Below, one piece after another: positions 1-15,800 of a stretch of DNA of 64,000 nucleotides. Position numbers and translations under genes: made by a program. How positions within the stretch are numbered: position 1 is the first letter of the stretch; the number at the start of each line of letters is the position of its first letter. Source of the DNA: Nectonema munidae (lineage: Eukaryota > Nematomorpha > Nectonematoida > Nectonematidae); NCBI GenBank assembly GCA_030549495.1, contig JAUIRK010000501.1, forward strand, positions 1-64,000. The letters run 5' to 3'. Below the pieces are notes generated by a model. That model was not told where the DNA came from and searched no databases. It worked only from the letters and a program-made list of their open reading frames with translations.

Positions 1-2103
<2,103 letters not shown>

Positions 2104-3701
2104 GTAATTTATAAAACAATTTTACTCAAATCCCACTGCTTGAACATCCTTTATGTTGGGAAATTTTCTTGAAATCTTTTGGAACTAAAAGACAATATTT
2201 CAATTATTATTGATTCCTTTAAAAATTATTAAAACTTTTTGCTATGATGAATTAATAAGAAACAGATCTCCAGTTTTCAAAACCAAAAGAAAACTCCGTA
2301 ATATTGGAATAGTAAAGTTCATAAGATTAAAATAAGTAAAGCCATTTTTAAAACCCTTTTGACCTAGATATTTATATAATGTTCAAAACATTCGTATTCT
2401 AAATACGGAGCATATTGTAAACATTGAGATAAAAATAATTCGTAAATCTTATGCTATTAATATTTCAAATTCCTTCCATCTTGAATTTACCCCAATTCCT
2501 CACTTTATACTTACTAACAAAAATAAAATATCTTTTCAAAAATTGAAGGAGCAATTCTTAAGACGATAGATAAATACGATCTTTGATATTTTCCGACAAT
2601 CTTACGTGGAATGTAATCATTTTAATACACCAACCTTCTATCACAATTTGATTTTTTGTTTTATATCGAAAATAACATTTAAAATATCAAAAAGATGTTT
2701 CAACACCAAAAACATCGCAAACCGAAAACTAAAAATCAAAACATCCAGCGCTCAGAAGGAAAGAACAGTAAAATCTACAAAATGTACTAATTCTTAGTAA
2801 GAAGGAAAACTTAATTATTCCGGTTTAAATAAGACTAAATTTTCTTTGATTTTAGCGTATAGCGGGAATTTAGTATTTTTTGGTTTTTTTGACGCTTTAA
2901 ATTTAGGGAGTCTTTACTAGGAACGAATTAGATGAAATTATATTTGAAAGGAAATGATTTATTTTCCATTTTGTGAAATTTCATCAAAAATTGTTCGATT
3001 TTTGATTTATAAATTCTATATTTTCATTATTGGCATAATAAAAAGCAAGGAAATTGATAAAAATGAAAAAAACTTTGAAAAAATAACAACTTAAATATGT
3101 TGAAACTATTTAGATTTTGTGCGAAAAATTCAAATTTACTTTTCATTTTTTAATATGTTTATGAAATATTCATCATTCCAAAAATGGACATCTGGAATCT
3201 TTCAATTTGATTTTAATCTTTGAATGACAGGTTTATCATGCCGCAACACATGGACCATCGAGTATTTTCATTTACACTTATTTTAAGAAAACTAATTCTA
3301 AAAACAAAACACAGTGTCGGTAAGTTTTAACGTTGACTGTTTCAACTGTTGGTTAGTTAATAGTTCTAACTATTTCATTCCATCAAACATGGGTTGTGTT
3401 ACCACAAAAATTATTATTATTAGAAATGCTTTGAAATTTAGTAGAGATCTCACTCTAAAAAACGGTGTGATCAACAAAATTGATTTTGTAAATAATAAGG
3501 CCTTCTTTCAATGCAGGAACAACATTCTTCACTTAAAAATCAAAACCATTACAATTGAAGTGAAGTGGAACATGTATATGACACAAATGGATACATACAA
3601 TCTTCGTGAAAAACTTCTTTTGAAGTATTCACCTTTACTCTTACTGGAAAAAAAAAGGTGATACATCATCCTTCATCTATGAAACAAAAAGATTTGCTCA
3701 C
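2104..3701. other. AT-rich non-coding stretch
   Basis: Between the ATG array and the last visible exon of the minus-strand DOMON gene I see only AT-rich sequence with no recognisable exon, transposon end or RNA gene. It is probably intron or 3' sequence of that gene. The second half of its SEA-like domain is not recognisable here, so it probably lies left of the window. Confidence 0.5.
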
Positions 3702-3847
3702 TTGATTTCCAATTTCAGACATCAGAACAATTGTTTCAGGATCATTTTCGTCGGCGTATGTATCATTCCAAGGAATATTTTCTACAGGAATCTTAACTGT
3801 GTACACGACGCCAGACACATCCTCAACATTCGCACCTCCAACTGATT
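3702..3847 (-). CDS. DOMON gene exon 18 (start of SEA-like domain; gene continues left)
   Basis: 146 bp, acceptor TTTTTAG, donor AATCAA|GTGAGC, phase 1 in and phase 0 out. It encodes ESVGGANVEDVSGVVYTVKI, then PVENIPWNDTYADENDPETI and SEIGNQ. The Y-T-V-K-I strand followed by an acidic D-P-E-T segment resembles the first half of a SEA domain. The rest was not found in the window, so at least one further exon must lie to the left. Confidence 0.75.
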
Positions 3848-6800
3848 CTAAAAATGAAATTTCAATGAATTTAAAATTGTAAATGTTTTAAAATAAAGCG
3901 ACAAATGCGAAGATTCGTTTCGCCCTGCGCATCCTACCTCTCCTTCACCAAATAAAATCAGTACAATGATTGGCTTAACTTCAATCTAAGTACGCCAGTT
4001 AAAATAACGCAAATCAAAACATAAAAGAATGCTCCGCCATAATCTTCACACTGCTTCCAAGTGATTTTGTATTTTCGAGTTTGCGTAAAAACCTTTAAAG
4101 TGGCTTTAATAATGATTTTTCGCAATTTTTAAAATTTTCAGACTTTTCAGCGAATAGATTTGTTTCAAGGACATTCTAACCCATGTACATATCCTCTGTG
4201 AATTGATCAAAGAATATGCGTTTCCTCTACCATTATCTTTCCTGATTTTCTAGAAAACCTCATTTTTAATTAGTTTAGTGTATTAGAGCTGCAAATTGAA
4301 ATGTTTTTATTTTCACAAATTCTCATGTGATTGATCTCTAAATGAATTTTTGATATGTGTAAATTAACTAATAAACTATTTAACTAACAAAAAACTAATT
4401 GTCTCACTAACTAAAACATAAGATTATTATTTGTCGATTGGTTGAAAGATCATTTGCTTAAAACCTCTGTGGATAAGAGTAGGAAGTGTGCAGTTGTTTC
4501 TTTTCACGTTTTTAAATAAATATAGCACCAGCGTAAAATTGATCTTTATTTTTATAAATGATATTTCGTATGTTTGAAAGTTTTGCTTTTACCAATACAA
4601 ATTTAAAGTTGCTAGCTCCGTTTGTGTAGCTTATGAGTAAGTTATGGGAAACATTATACGAAAGAATTCCTTTGCAAGATGAATATTTGTAAATGAAGAC
4701 AAAAAAGAGATTTGGGTTACCTTGAAAAATTTACTCTTGAAACTTGACATTTTGATTTAGCAACAAAGCACCTTTGATGTAGTATTTATTAGAGAGAAGC
4801 TGTTACATTATAAATTCATATACATCCAGAAATGTACGGAAAACGATTTTAACTTGAATGAATCAAATGTGTAGGAAAAGTATTTAAAAAGTCATTTATA
4901 AGTGTCTTTTTAATAATTCCAAATTGTTCAGTTATATCAAAATTACTCTTTTTTAAACTAAAACAACTTCATATTATCAACACAAGTAACCAAGATGACG
5001 AAATTACGAATTTTTCCGATTACTATATATTGTATGAATTCCATCGAAATTTATGCAGACTTGCAAAAGTCACAAACTAGAAAAAATGCTACGAGAACGA
5101 AATTATTACGATCATCTAAGTTTTACTGTTTCAGTATACAAATGTTCAAAAAAAAGTATAATTCCGTAGGAAAAGTAGGGAAACAAAAAGTGTGTACAAA
5201 AGAAAAAAAGTGAAAAGTTACCTTGGCAAGATTCCAAACAAATTTTTTCAGAACTTATGATTGGTGTAGCATCGTGCTTCATGATCAAGTCATTTTCTAA
5301 ACTTAAGATTTAACATTTGATTAAGCTGACCCCAAGCAATTTTCGTTTCTTTGATAACGCACAAATATACCTATATTTTGGATAAACGCGCGAAATCTTA
5401 CACTTCATAGCATTGTATGCAAAACTGCTTTTCATGCTCGCATCAAGACGGTCTTTTTCGTTTGGGATTATTTTCGAAAATATTTGCTCTTATTTTTGAA
5501 AATAAATCTCAATGTATGTATTTTGGGAAAATAGACATAACTCCTTTATTTTTAGTTAGACTTCCAAAGTAAAATCAATTTTTGAATCCAATTTTAATTT
5601 TGGAAGACAGACGGCATTGAATTTTGGACGCGGCCCTCCTTCCATTATTTTTGAAAGAAATATACATTTAAAATTTGTTACAGTTTTATTATTTTTCAAT
5701 TTCAAATATGTTTGTGGTATTCAGGGTTTCGGAGTATAGGAGAGAAAATATCAGACTCCGACTTCTAGTACATATAAAACTTTCACCATATACTCTTTTT
5801 GTCGGCAGATGGTCTAGTGGTGGGGACCTAGGTATTCCGACATTTGGCCGATAGAAATTTGGCCAAAAGACAATTAGCGGAAAGACATTTGGCCGAACTG
5901 ACATTTGGCAGAACGGACATTTGGTCGAACAAAACTTCTACTAAACAGACATTTGGCCGGAACAAAAATTTTACCGAAAGACATTTGAACGAATAAACAT
6001 TTGACAGAATTAACTATTTTACATTCAAAAATATATTTTTATTTTTCAGCAAGGTAATTTGAACGAATTTTTACTTTTTAAGTTGTGCACGCGAGAAATC
6101 TCTCAAAGCTCATTAAAGTATTTATAGTTATCTGTTCAATCACTTATATGTTTATTTTAGTTTGGGAAAAAATAAATAAAAAGTTTAGATTACGTTTATT
6201 TTGAATGAAATATCTCAATGTTCAATATTTTCAGTAAAAATACAAAAAATTTATTAAATTCACAAAAAAATCTTAAAACATATAATTAACAGAGTTTTTA
6301 AGCTGTCAATAATTACAACAAAGTGATGCATTCAAAACTTATTGAAAATTCTACTTGTAACAGTGACTAATTATGGATAACGCTGATGCAATCCTTTAAA
6401 AAAAAGCATGCTAAACTTTCGTCTCGATATCAACAACTATTGAGTGGTTTTTTAATCGCCTTATAGATGAATCCAATTGAGAATATTTTTTCAATTGTAA
6501 AGTCAAAAGTGAAGGAAAAGTTGACTTCACGCAATACTGAATCTTTAAAAGGCAAACATTTGAGAACTTCATCGAGGAAGTTAAAAGGCTTTGCTATCTA
6601 CATATACTCCTCAGGTTAACTTTGATCTTGACAGGTGAAATATATCATTCTTAAAAATTTCAATAAAATTTTCAGTTTTAATTAGCTATTTCCGTTTTTA
6701 ATTTTGCGTACATGGTAACCAAGTTTATTCAAACAGGATTTTTGATAGATACGTAATTAAGTAAAAATAATTATAATTGAAAAAACAAATTAAAAAAAAA

Positions 6801-9800
6801 GAAAAAAAAACATTTGAAATAAAAATGAACAAAATCAAAATAAAAATTCAAAGACGGATTCAAAATGAAAAAAAAACGAATTTAACATTCAAAAAGACGA
6901 ATTTGAAATGGAAAAGGATGAATTTAAGGTGAAAATGTTATAAGTGACTAATTGTTAAAAAGCTATCACTTTAGCATATGTTACTCAAGCTTCATTTCAT
7001 TAAAGAGTGTGCAATATTTCATTTTAATTTTTTGACTCAAAGTAGGACTTTTAAATTTCCTTCTTTGGTAGTCTGACAAAAATAAATATGCTTTGTTTAC
7101 GCTGCATGGTATTTTTATACTATTTCTTGTTTTTTGCTGTCTCCCATTGTCTTTCAAGATGTCTAACAATTTTTTATATGTATTTTGAATCTCAGTTATG
7201 ATGCAACGAGGTTGGCGGAATCAGAGTGTGTAAAGATCTAAAAGGGTTGGGAGATGGAGTCGGAATCGGAATTAGATTTTTATAAGTATATTCTTGGAGT
7301 AGTAATAGATCTCCAGACACAACTCTTTATGGTAGTGAAATACAGCGAATCATGGATTAAAATAAAATCTTGACAGACATCTTAGTTTGGCAAGAAAATT
7401 TTTTCTAATTTTATACGATTTTTGATAAATAATAATCAATGAAAAGTTCGATAAATCCGTCTTTTACTCAATTTATTATTTAAGCATCATATTTCCATTA
7501 ACTAAAAATTATTTTAAAGCTACTTTTTTCATAAAATCCTATTAAATGCAAATAATTTTTTAAGAATAATGTTTTTGGTAGACAAACAATGAAAAAGGGG
7601 AATTATTTTGTGCAAAAAGTAAAATAATTGGATTTAAGTAAAGTTCACATATGAAATTTAATAACCGTTGTTATTTTTTCTATACAACGTATGAACAATT
7701 TTGTATTAATTGCACTGCAAATTTTTGGATGAAACAAAACTGAAAATTGATTTCATTGAGGATCATTTGAGGAAAATGGTTTTTGTGTTGGATCAAGTAT
7801 ATGAAACTTGTAAAATGGAGAAACATTACACTTGTCCACCTGACTGAATGAAAAAGAAGTAAGCGCATTTTGATTTGGAAAAGTTGAAGTCTTCACTCTC
7901 ATCCTCGCTATTCAACTTTTTGGTGAAAGAAAGAGTGACGAAACCAGATTCCTCCTTCCCATCAAAATCTTTGATATCCTGCAAAGCATCTTTCTTTGGT
8001 GCTGTGTATCCCATCAACCAACTGAAACATAAAGGCTAAGTTAATGCGAGCCACCGTTTTGAAGAATGCATTTTTGGCGTTGTTAGTTAGTGGATTAGTT
8101 AGTTAATTCCTTAGTCTTGATTTTATTGCGCCAAAAAAAGTCTGAGCCAAAAAATGTTTGCGCCAAACTGAGCCATTCTGATTGTATTGATTTATATATA
8201 TATATAATATACATGCAGTAAATGGCTCAAACAGAAATTTTAAAGGGGGCCAAGAGAGGTTCAGAATTTGATTCTATTAATATATCATCAATAAGAATTT
8301 AATCGAGACATTTTAGACTTAAATTGAAGTGTAATAATGGTGTGCTACCCTTTTTATTCCGATTTTCCATACTCCTAATATATCTATATTATCGAGTTTT
8401 GGGCGTTTTGATTGCTTATTTGACAGTTTAAGAGCCGCAAAATTAGCTTCCGCCTCTCAGTGGCATTAAAAATAGATACGCGATTCGTTCATACAGCATA
8501 AAAATTGAATATAGGAAATAGGATGTGAAAATGTCAATCAAATTTGTTATTATCGCATGACAATTTTCTTCAAAACATTTGTTAAAAATTTAAGTAAGAT
8601 ATTTTTTCAACTAATCAGCCATACTGAATTTAATCTTCAAAAGATTCTTTGTTAAATAAGCCAAGAGAATATTAAGCAAAAAAATTGTGAAATTAAAATG
8701 TATTTAAAGTTTATAGGCTTACAGGCTGATTGATATTTTGACAGTTTTGATTGATTTTAATAAAAAAAAGTAACACCATCAGAATCGCAATCAATTAATT
8801 ATTTATTGTGTTGACGCAAGAATTTGTAAGAATATTTAATATCTTAGGAAAAAGAAAGGGCCTGTAAAGTCCCTCCCGCCAAGGAAATAAAAATAGCGTG
8901 TAACGAACGGGGTTAAATATTAGTTAGGAGAAGAAGCCCTATTGTGTTACATTATTAAATTGTAAATGTGTTACAATTTAAGCCTTGCAATATTGACGTG
9001 TATGGAAACACACACGTTACCTTTTAATTCACAGCTTATCACGGAAAAGAATTACAAACGTATATTTAACACAACCATAGAAAAGAAAGGTGCGGCTTTG
9101 TGTTATCGAAACAAATGGAAAACTTTACCCATCTAAAATATGAACTTCATTTTGGGAATCAATCCAACCATAAACCACGTCAGTTCTTGGCATTTGCTTG
9201 TCTTCCGAAAATCCAATACCTGTCCACGTGTTTTTGTCGATCTTGGAAGAAATCCTAAACTTGACGGAGTTTGTACTTTCATCTACTATCCACTGACACA
9301 CATACTGGCAGGCTTCATCGCTGCAGTTACTCGGATACCTGTACTCATTTTGTGCACAATTTTGCATAATTTTTGGAGATTCTAAACAAAATTCATACAA
9401 TCAAACACGAATTTGAACAAAGAGACTTCACTACTAACTAAGGTTATGTTTTTTGTGATCGTTTATCATTATCTGATAAATCGAACAAGTTTCGTTAAAA
9501 ATTAATAAAAACAAAAGTCTCCAATTTGAAATACTTTTCGAAAAAGATCACCCCAAAAACTGAATATTTGGTTCTACCATTTAGACTTTGGAGTAAAAAA
9601 TCATATATTTTGCATATTTAGTTTATATCTGTAATGATCTATTTCGATAATAATGATTTAATCATGATAAAAATCATTTAGTAATATTGAAAAATTACAA
9701 AATTATGTCGGGGTATAAAAATATTTTCTTTTCCCTGAAACTCCAAGCTATAAATTATATTTAATGGCTTTGGGATGAAAGTAAAATTTTTTAAGGAAAT

Positions 9801-12800
9801 ATTCTCACAATTATGATTCAGGAATTGAATTATTTAAAAAAAAACTAAAAGTCGTATGGATCACATAATAATAATAGCCATGAAATTAATATGGGACTGA
9901 GCCAGAATCTTTTGTTGGCAGGACATTTATCTATATTTTTTTTTATTAAAAATTCGTATAATTTTTAAAGGGGCATTTATGGCGATGCATTTCTGTTTTC
10001 AAATGAATTATTTCCTGAAATAGTCAGTGGTTTATTAGGTTTGTTACTTAGCAAATTATGTAATTAGTTAATTATTTAATGTGATTAGCTGGTTTTAGTT
10101 AATGTTTTTTGTAGAGCTTAGCTAAAGTATAAAAAGTTAAATTTTTCAATAAAAATAAATGTCAAAACTTTATTTTTACCTTTGAAAAATTATTTAAAAA
10201 AGTAAGTTTACAAATAATTTTTTTTTTGATTTCCTTCAATACAGACTTATTTTTGATCAACTTAAAATTTTTAAAAATTTCGTTTGAAAAATAATTTATA
10301 AATTTAATTTACTTATTTTTTGATGAAAAATTAATGTTTCAACAATTCTTTATGGAATTAATTTTATTTAAAAATTATTTACAAAAAATATATCAATATC
10401 TATAGTTAAAGTTGGTTTCGTTCTTTTGTCTGTTAATTAGTTTATTATGTATTTGCATATTTAAGTAGTTAGTTAGATCTTAGATAGTTAATCGTTAGAT
10501 TAAATGTATGATAATGTTATGCCAAGAAAAAGGTATTCCCTCTTTTACATGAAATAAAGACAGTCTGAAGGAATAGTCTAAAAATTTTGTATCAATTTTA
10601 TACAACAGAAATAATATATTGATACAATGATAATGATAATGGTGAGACCCAAAAGGTCGAAACCAGTCTTGGATTTGTTAGGCAAGTATGGTAACGCTAA
10701 TCGAATTTGCTAAGTGCCATTTGCATTTCAACTCCAAACATCTACCTTATATATATATATATATAACTCAATGAAAGCACCCAATCATTCAACAATGGTA
10801 ATAATTCATTAAAATTGATTTATTTAATAAAATTAAATACTGAATATAAATACAAAATATAATGATTTTCATTTTTGCATATCAATAAGTATAATATTTT
10901 TATAATATTTTATTATATATTATTAAATGATTCTATTAAAGAAAATTTTATTTGCCAAAATTATTGAAATCTTGAGAGTTGAAGTTGTCTGGCTCAGAAA
11001 ATACCATTCTGGACTCATTTTCTTTTGATCTGCGACGCTCTTCTGTTACACCAAGATCTCATGATTTCTATGTAATTAGGATGGCGGTGCTGATATCAGA
11101 AACCAATAATTTGTCCTTCAAAAGCGAACCTTAAAACTCGTTGATTCCAAAATTCTATATGGGCGACTCATAGACATAAACACATTAAAACTCGTTTAAA
11201 AAAGCAAATTGATAAAGCACGGAAAACTGAAGTGAACTATTTTAAGTGCCTTGTTTGCAGTTTCGAGATCAAATGAAAAATAATGATGATGATGTTAGAA
11301 ATGGTCATTTTATCGCGGCAATGTCTGAACTTGGAAAGAATACCTTGTCATGGTCACCTTTGGAAAAAGAACTTTGGAAGAAGAACTTTGGAAGAAATTT
11401 ATAGGAATGAGCGCAAAGTTGCATTTTCTGCAAAGCATCTTCTTAACTTACAAAAAAAACTTTGTGAAGGAAGGCTAACTAATGCACCGAGATTTTAAGA
11501 TCATTGAAGAAGGATATATTATGCTAGATATAAGCTTACAAGATGTTCTGATTCAATACTACAAACACTCATGGAATATAGAATATTTAATCACAACTAT
11601 ACAGCGTCCTGATTTTTGTGTTTTCTGAAGATAAATCACTACACTCAGGTAGTTAGGATGTAAATATCATGATGATGATTTGTTGGAAAAAAAAGCAAAA
11701 ATGTCAGCAAACTCATCATTCAAGCAAAATCACAGAGAGTATATTTACCCTGGGCAATTGGTCACAATCTCATATATCTTAATTCGATCAAAATTCTGTA
11801 ATAATTTATTTTTTATCCAAATTTTGCATTTCAATTCTTTATTATTTTTTTTTCTATATTTGAGGTCAACGATAGCTGATCTGTTAAAAAAACTTCAAGT
11901 CTCCCAAATCAATTTTTATCTCCAGATCAATTTTAGGGTATATTGAGTCAATGGGAGTCGAATTCCAAATGAAAATAAAATAAATTTAAAATATTTTGGA
12001 TGAAAAGTATGCATTCTTATAGTTAAAATGAAGTGTATAAATATTAAATAAAAGAAAGGTGAAGATCTACCAAATAGATTGAACACTTCTGATCCTCTAT
12101 TGGTTCTAGAAGTTCCGTGATACTTCAACTCATCATCTTTATAAAAATCTTTCACGTTCGCAGTACCCTAAAACGAATAAAGTGTAAGAGTTAGTCAGAT
12201 ATCTAAATGAAGTTTCATTACTTAATAAGGCTAACACAAACAATCTCAATTAAAAAAAAGTTAATTTCCTTAATTATTTTGTATTTTGAAAATTGAGTAA
12301 TTACGAAAAAACAAAGTAAAAATGAGTTATTTGTAGCAAAAAATCTTCGTGATTAAAGTGACATCATTTCGAAAGTGTGCAAAAATACCAAATAAAATTA
12401 AAAAATTTCCGATTAAAAAAAATCAATCTTCAAATAACATTACAAATATCAAAAAAATGAAGTTTTCATAGGAAAAAACCCATTCAAAAATGCATAAAGC
12501 CAAACTACAAAGTACAGATATTTAAAAAAAATCTTTTAATTTGATGTATATTTTGAATTTTTTTTATAAAGAACTACCTTGAAAAGAATAATATGAAAGA
12601 AGAAAAATTAAGTTTACAAAAGTTATACAAAATTTTTTTTATAATAATTTAAGTTACCTATTATTATTGACGTCATGCAGGATAATAATTTGATATATAA
12701 GTTTGAGTAAATTCATATGATAGTTCTGGGCATAGAGTGATTGACTTGTGTTTTACGTTTGACGACATATTTGTGATGAATGAACCAAAAATGTTATTCA

Positions 12801-15800
12801 ATAAAAATTGTAAAATATAACTAATTGAAATATTCTAAATAGTCATAAGAAAGGACTAAATTATAAGACACAGTTTGTTTTGATATACAGAAAATTATTT
12901 TAGGAGAGGGGTTTTAAAAATGATTTTAAAAATAATTATCATAACTTATTAATGAAGTTAGTTGTACTTTTAAAAGATCATTCTTATTACTTTGAATTTA
13001 TAATATAAAAATATAAAAATTTATATTTATAAAAATAACTATTTCAAATAAAATGTAAGGAAAACAAATATAGGAGGTCGATACTTCGTTTTGAGAAAGG
13101 AGGCTATGGCCCAATGAAGCCATTCCCCTAAATACCCAACTGATTATATACATGTTATATTTTTGCGTTAATTTATGTCAAATCCGGTAAATTGAATGTC
13201 ATTCTCAGCATTTTTATTTGACACAATCTTTTGAAATTGAATCATTTTATACTATTTTGTTCTTTTTGTTTTTGTGATCTATGTTTTATTAATTTAGAAA
13301 TGCTAACATTTATCTCAATTTAAAATAATTACAAACAATTTAAAAACTTTTTCAATGCAAACATAAATATTAAAAAAACTAAAAAAAATTTTAGTCCAAA
13401 ACGCATAATCTAAATTGGGAATTTTATCTGTTAAAAGCCAAGATTTAAGTATAAATTTACATTAGATCGATTCATTTCTGAGAATGGAAAGTTTTTTATA
13501 ATTTTTGTTTGAAAAAAGCCGTGGAGTAAATTAGCATATGTCCGTATTGTGAAGCTTGATGATCTAACCTGCTTTTGATATCAAATATTTACACCAAACC
13601 TTCATTTTCAAGAAGATTGGCATATCATTATTCATCTATTATTTTTTAATTGTTAGAAAATACTTTGTTAGAATTTCCTTTTCATACAATTGCTTCATGA
13701 ATTACAGAACACTCTTACAGGAAGAATATGCCATATGTTCACTCTGACATTCTATTAGTGAGGTAAATTTCTGCCTTCTTAAAAAAGTTCAGCAAAAAAT
13801 GTAATTAACGTGGAATACTCTTTCAAGACCAGAAAATGGACGGTGATAAGTATCGCTGACGTCTTGACCAGTTGCGTAAGCAAAATGCATGTCTCCATCC
13901 ATAAAAGTGTGATCCGTTTTTTCGTGAGCTAAAAAGAAAAGACGAATTCTTGGAAAATGGTAGAATTTAAATCCCTCATCATTTAAAATCTAACTTGACT
14001 AGCAAATATCAATTGAGCGCTCTATTTTTCAGTTGAATAAGGCTTTAATGTGATGTTTGCTGTTGCATACTGAGCGAATTAACGAACTAAGCGAGTAGCT
14101 AACAACTGAACAATAGACCAAACAAAACTTCGACATTTTTAATTCAATTAATAATTGATAACAATTAATAATTCAATATTAAATTCTATATATAGATCAA
14201 TATAGTTATATTGACTTAGAAAATTAATTAGATATTGTTAAGTAAAAACAAATTGATTTTATACCTCGAAAAATAAGATATTAAGATTGAGAAATTTAAA
14301 AAAAAGGGGGGAAAATCGAAGAGAATGTCAAAATTCAGCAAAAATGAGATATGACAGTTAGAATTCTTAGAAAAGTTTGTCTGTATACAATTATTCTATG
14401 AAAATATGTTTTCTAGTTTTTTAAATAAATATTGTCTATACTAGAAAAAGTTTGAGAAACGCGGCTATATATTTATATTCTTAGATCTTAAGATCACGCT
14501 GAATAAAGGCAATTTTAGTTGACCCTAAATAAAATCTCCCACAATCAATTTTTTTTATATCAATTTGCTCTTCATTTGATTGTTTTTTAAGCTTTATAGG
14601 TCAATAAACGGAAATTTGGTTTATATAAAAATTAAAAAAAAAAAATCCTATTTTCATCAATTCTAATTTCAAAAGGACAAAAATATAAACATTAAAATGC
14701 AATTTTTTTTACAAAAAGTATCAATTAAACAAATTAAAAATTGCATAAAATAAATATCAAGACTTTAAACGGTGAGTTTTTTTAGTGAAGCAATTTTCCA
14801 AAAAGTCTGAAATTTTCTTTTCAAAGTTAAAAATTCCAATAAAGCATAATCATGATACTCAAAAATGTTTCTTGAAGAATCATATATTAATATAAGATAC
14901 ATACAGCGCCTATAAAAAATTTCGGCGCCTGCCAAATCCTATTTATAATCGTAAGTGAGTACCATGAGGTGTTTTCATCGAGAAGGTATCGCTTGAGTTA
15001 AACCCAGTATCCAACCAAGCTTACTCAAACACTTCCTTTTTTTGTTTAAGGTAGCATCTCGGTTTAACGATTCCAATTTCCTGATTACCAATTTGCATCC
15101 AAAATCTCTTTTTTAGTTAGATCTTTAAGGATCTCATTTCTTTCAATAATTTCTTATAGAATTTGATTAAGATAAATAACGAAAAAATTTGTGATAGGAA
15201 AGAAAAAATCAATTCATTTAAAGTCTGAAATTTGGAAATCAAATAAACTGGCTCTAATGTCTAAGTCATAAAAAGTTCATATTTTTTTAAATGAAAACAA
15301 ATTTTTAATAAAAACAAAATAAAGAGCATGGAATAAAAGTTTAACACACGACTTTTACGAAATGAAATAAAACCTAAAAGTTAATCCATTATCCTATCTC
15401 ACTCCTGTAATAGTAACCCCCCCCCCCCCCATAAACCTTTTACTGGAGGCTGCTTGAATCCTCTTGATTCGTTTACAACGATGGCATGGATTAGCAGGTA
15501 CCTTGAATCTTCCTCCGAAACAAGATGTAACTCTTGCCGTTTTTTTCGTAACCGAGAGCGGCTGTTAGGTCATTTTTGCCTCCAAAGACGTCATCCGTTA
15601 CTGGAGTAGAGCGATCGCGCGTGTATCTATCGTCGATGTGTGTGAGAAAACCTCTTGCTCTAGCCACTACAATGTCCAGACAGTCCATCGGATGAATTTT
15701 TCGGCCTACAAAATGTGATGATCATGAACAAATAAAACTACTTAGTTACCGCCTTTTCAACAGTATAAATTCAGAAATTTGAAAATCAAAGAATGCAAAA

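Noticed and set aside
3314-3661. 115-codon plus-strand open frame
   Set aside because: Starts at GTG rather than ATG and has no recognisable motif; antisense to the DOMON gene region and probably chance.
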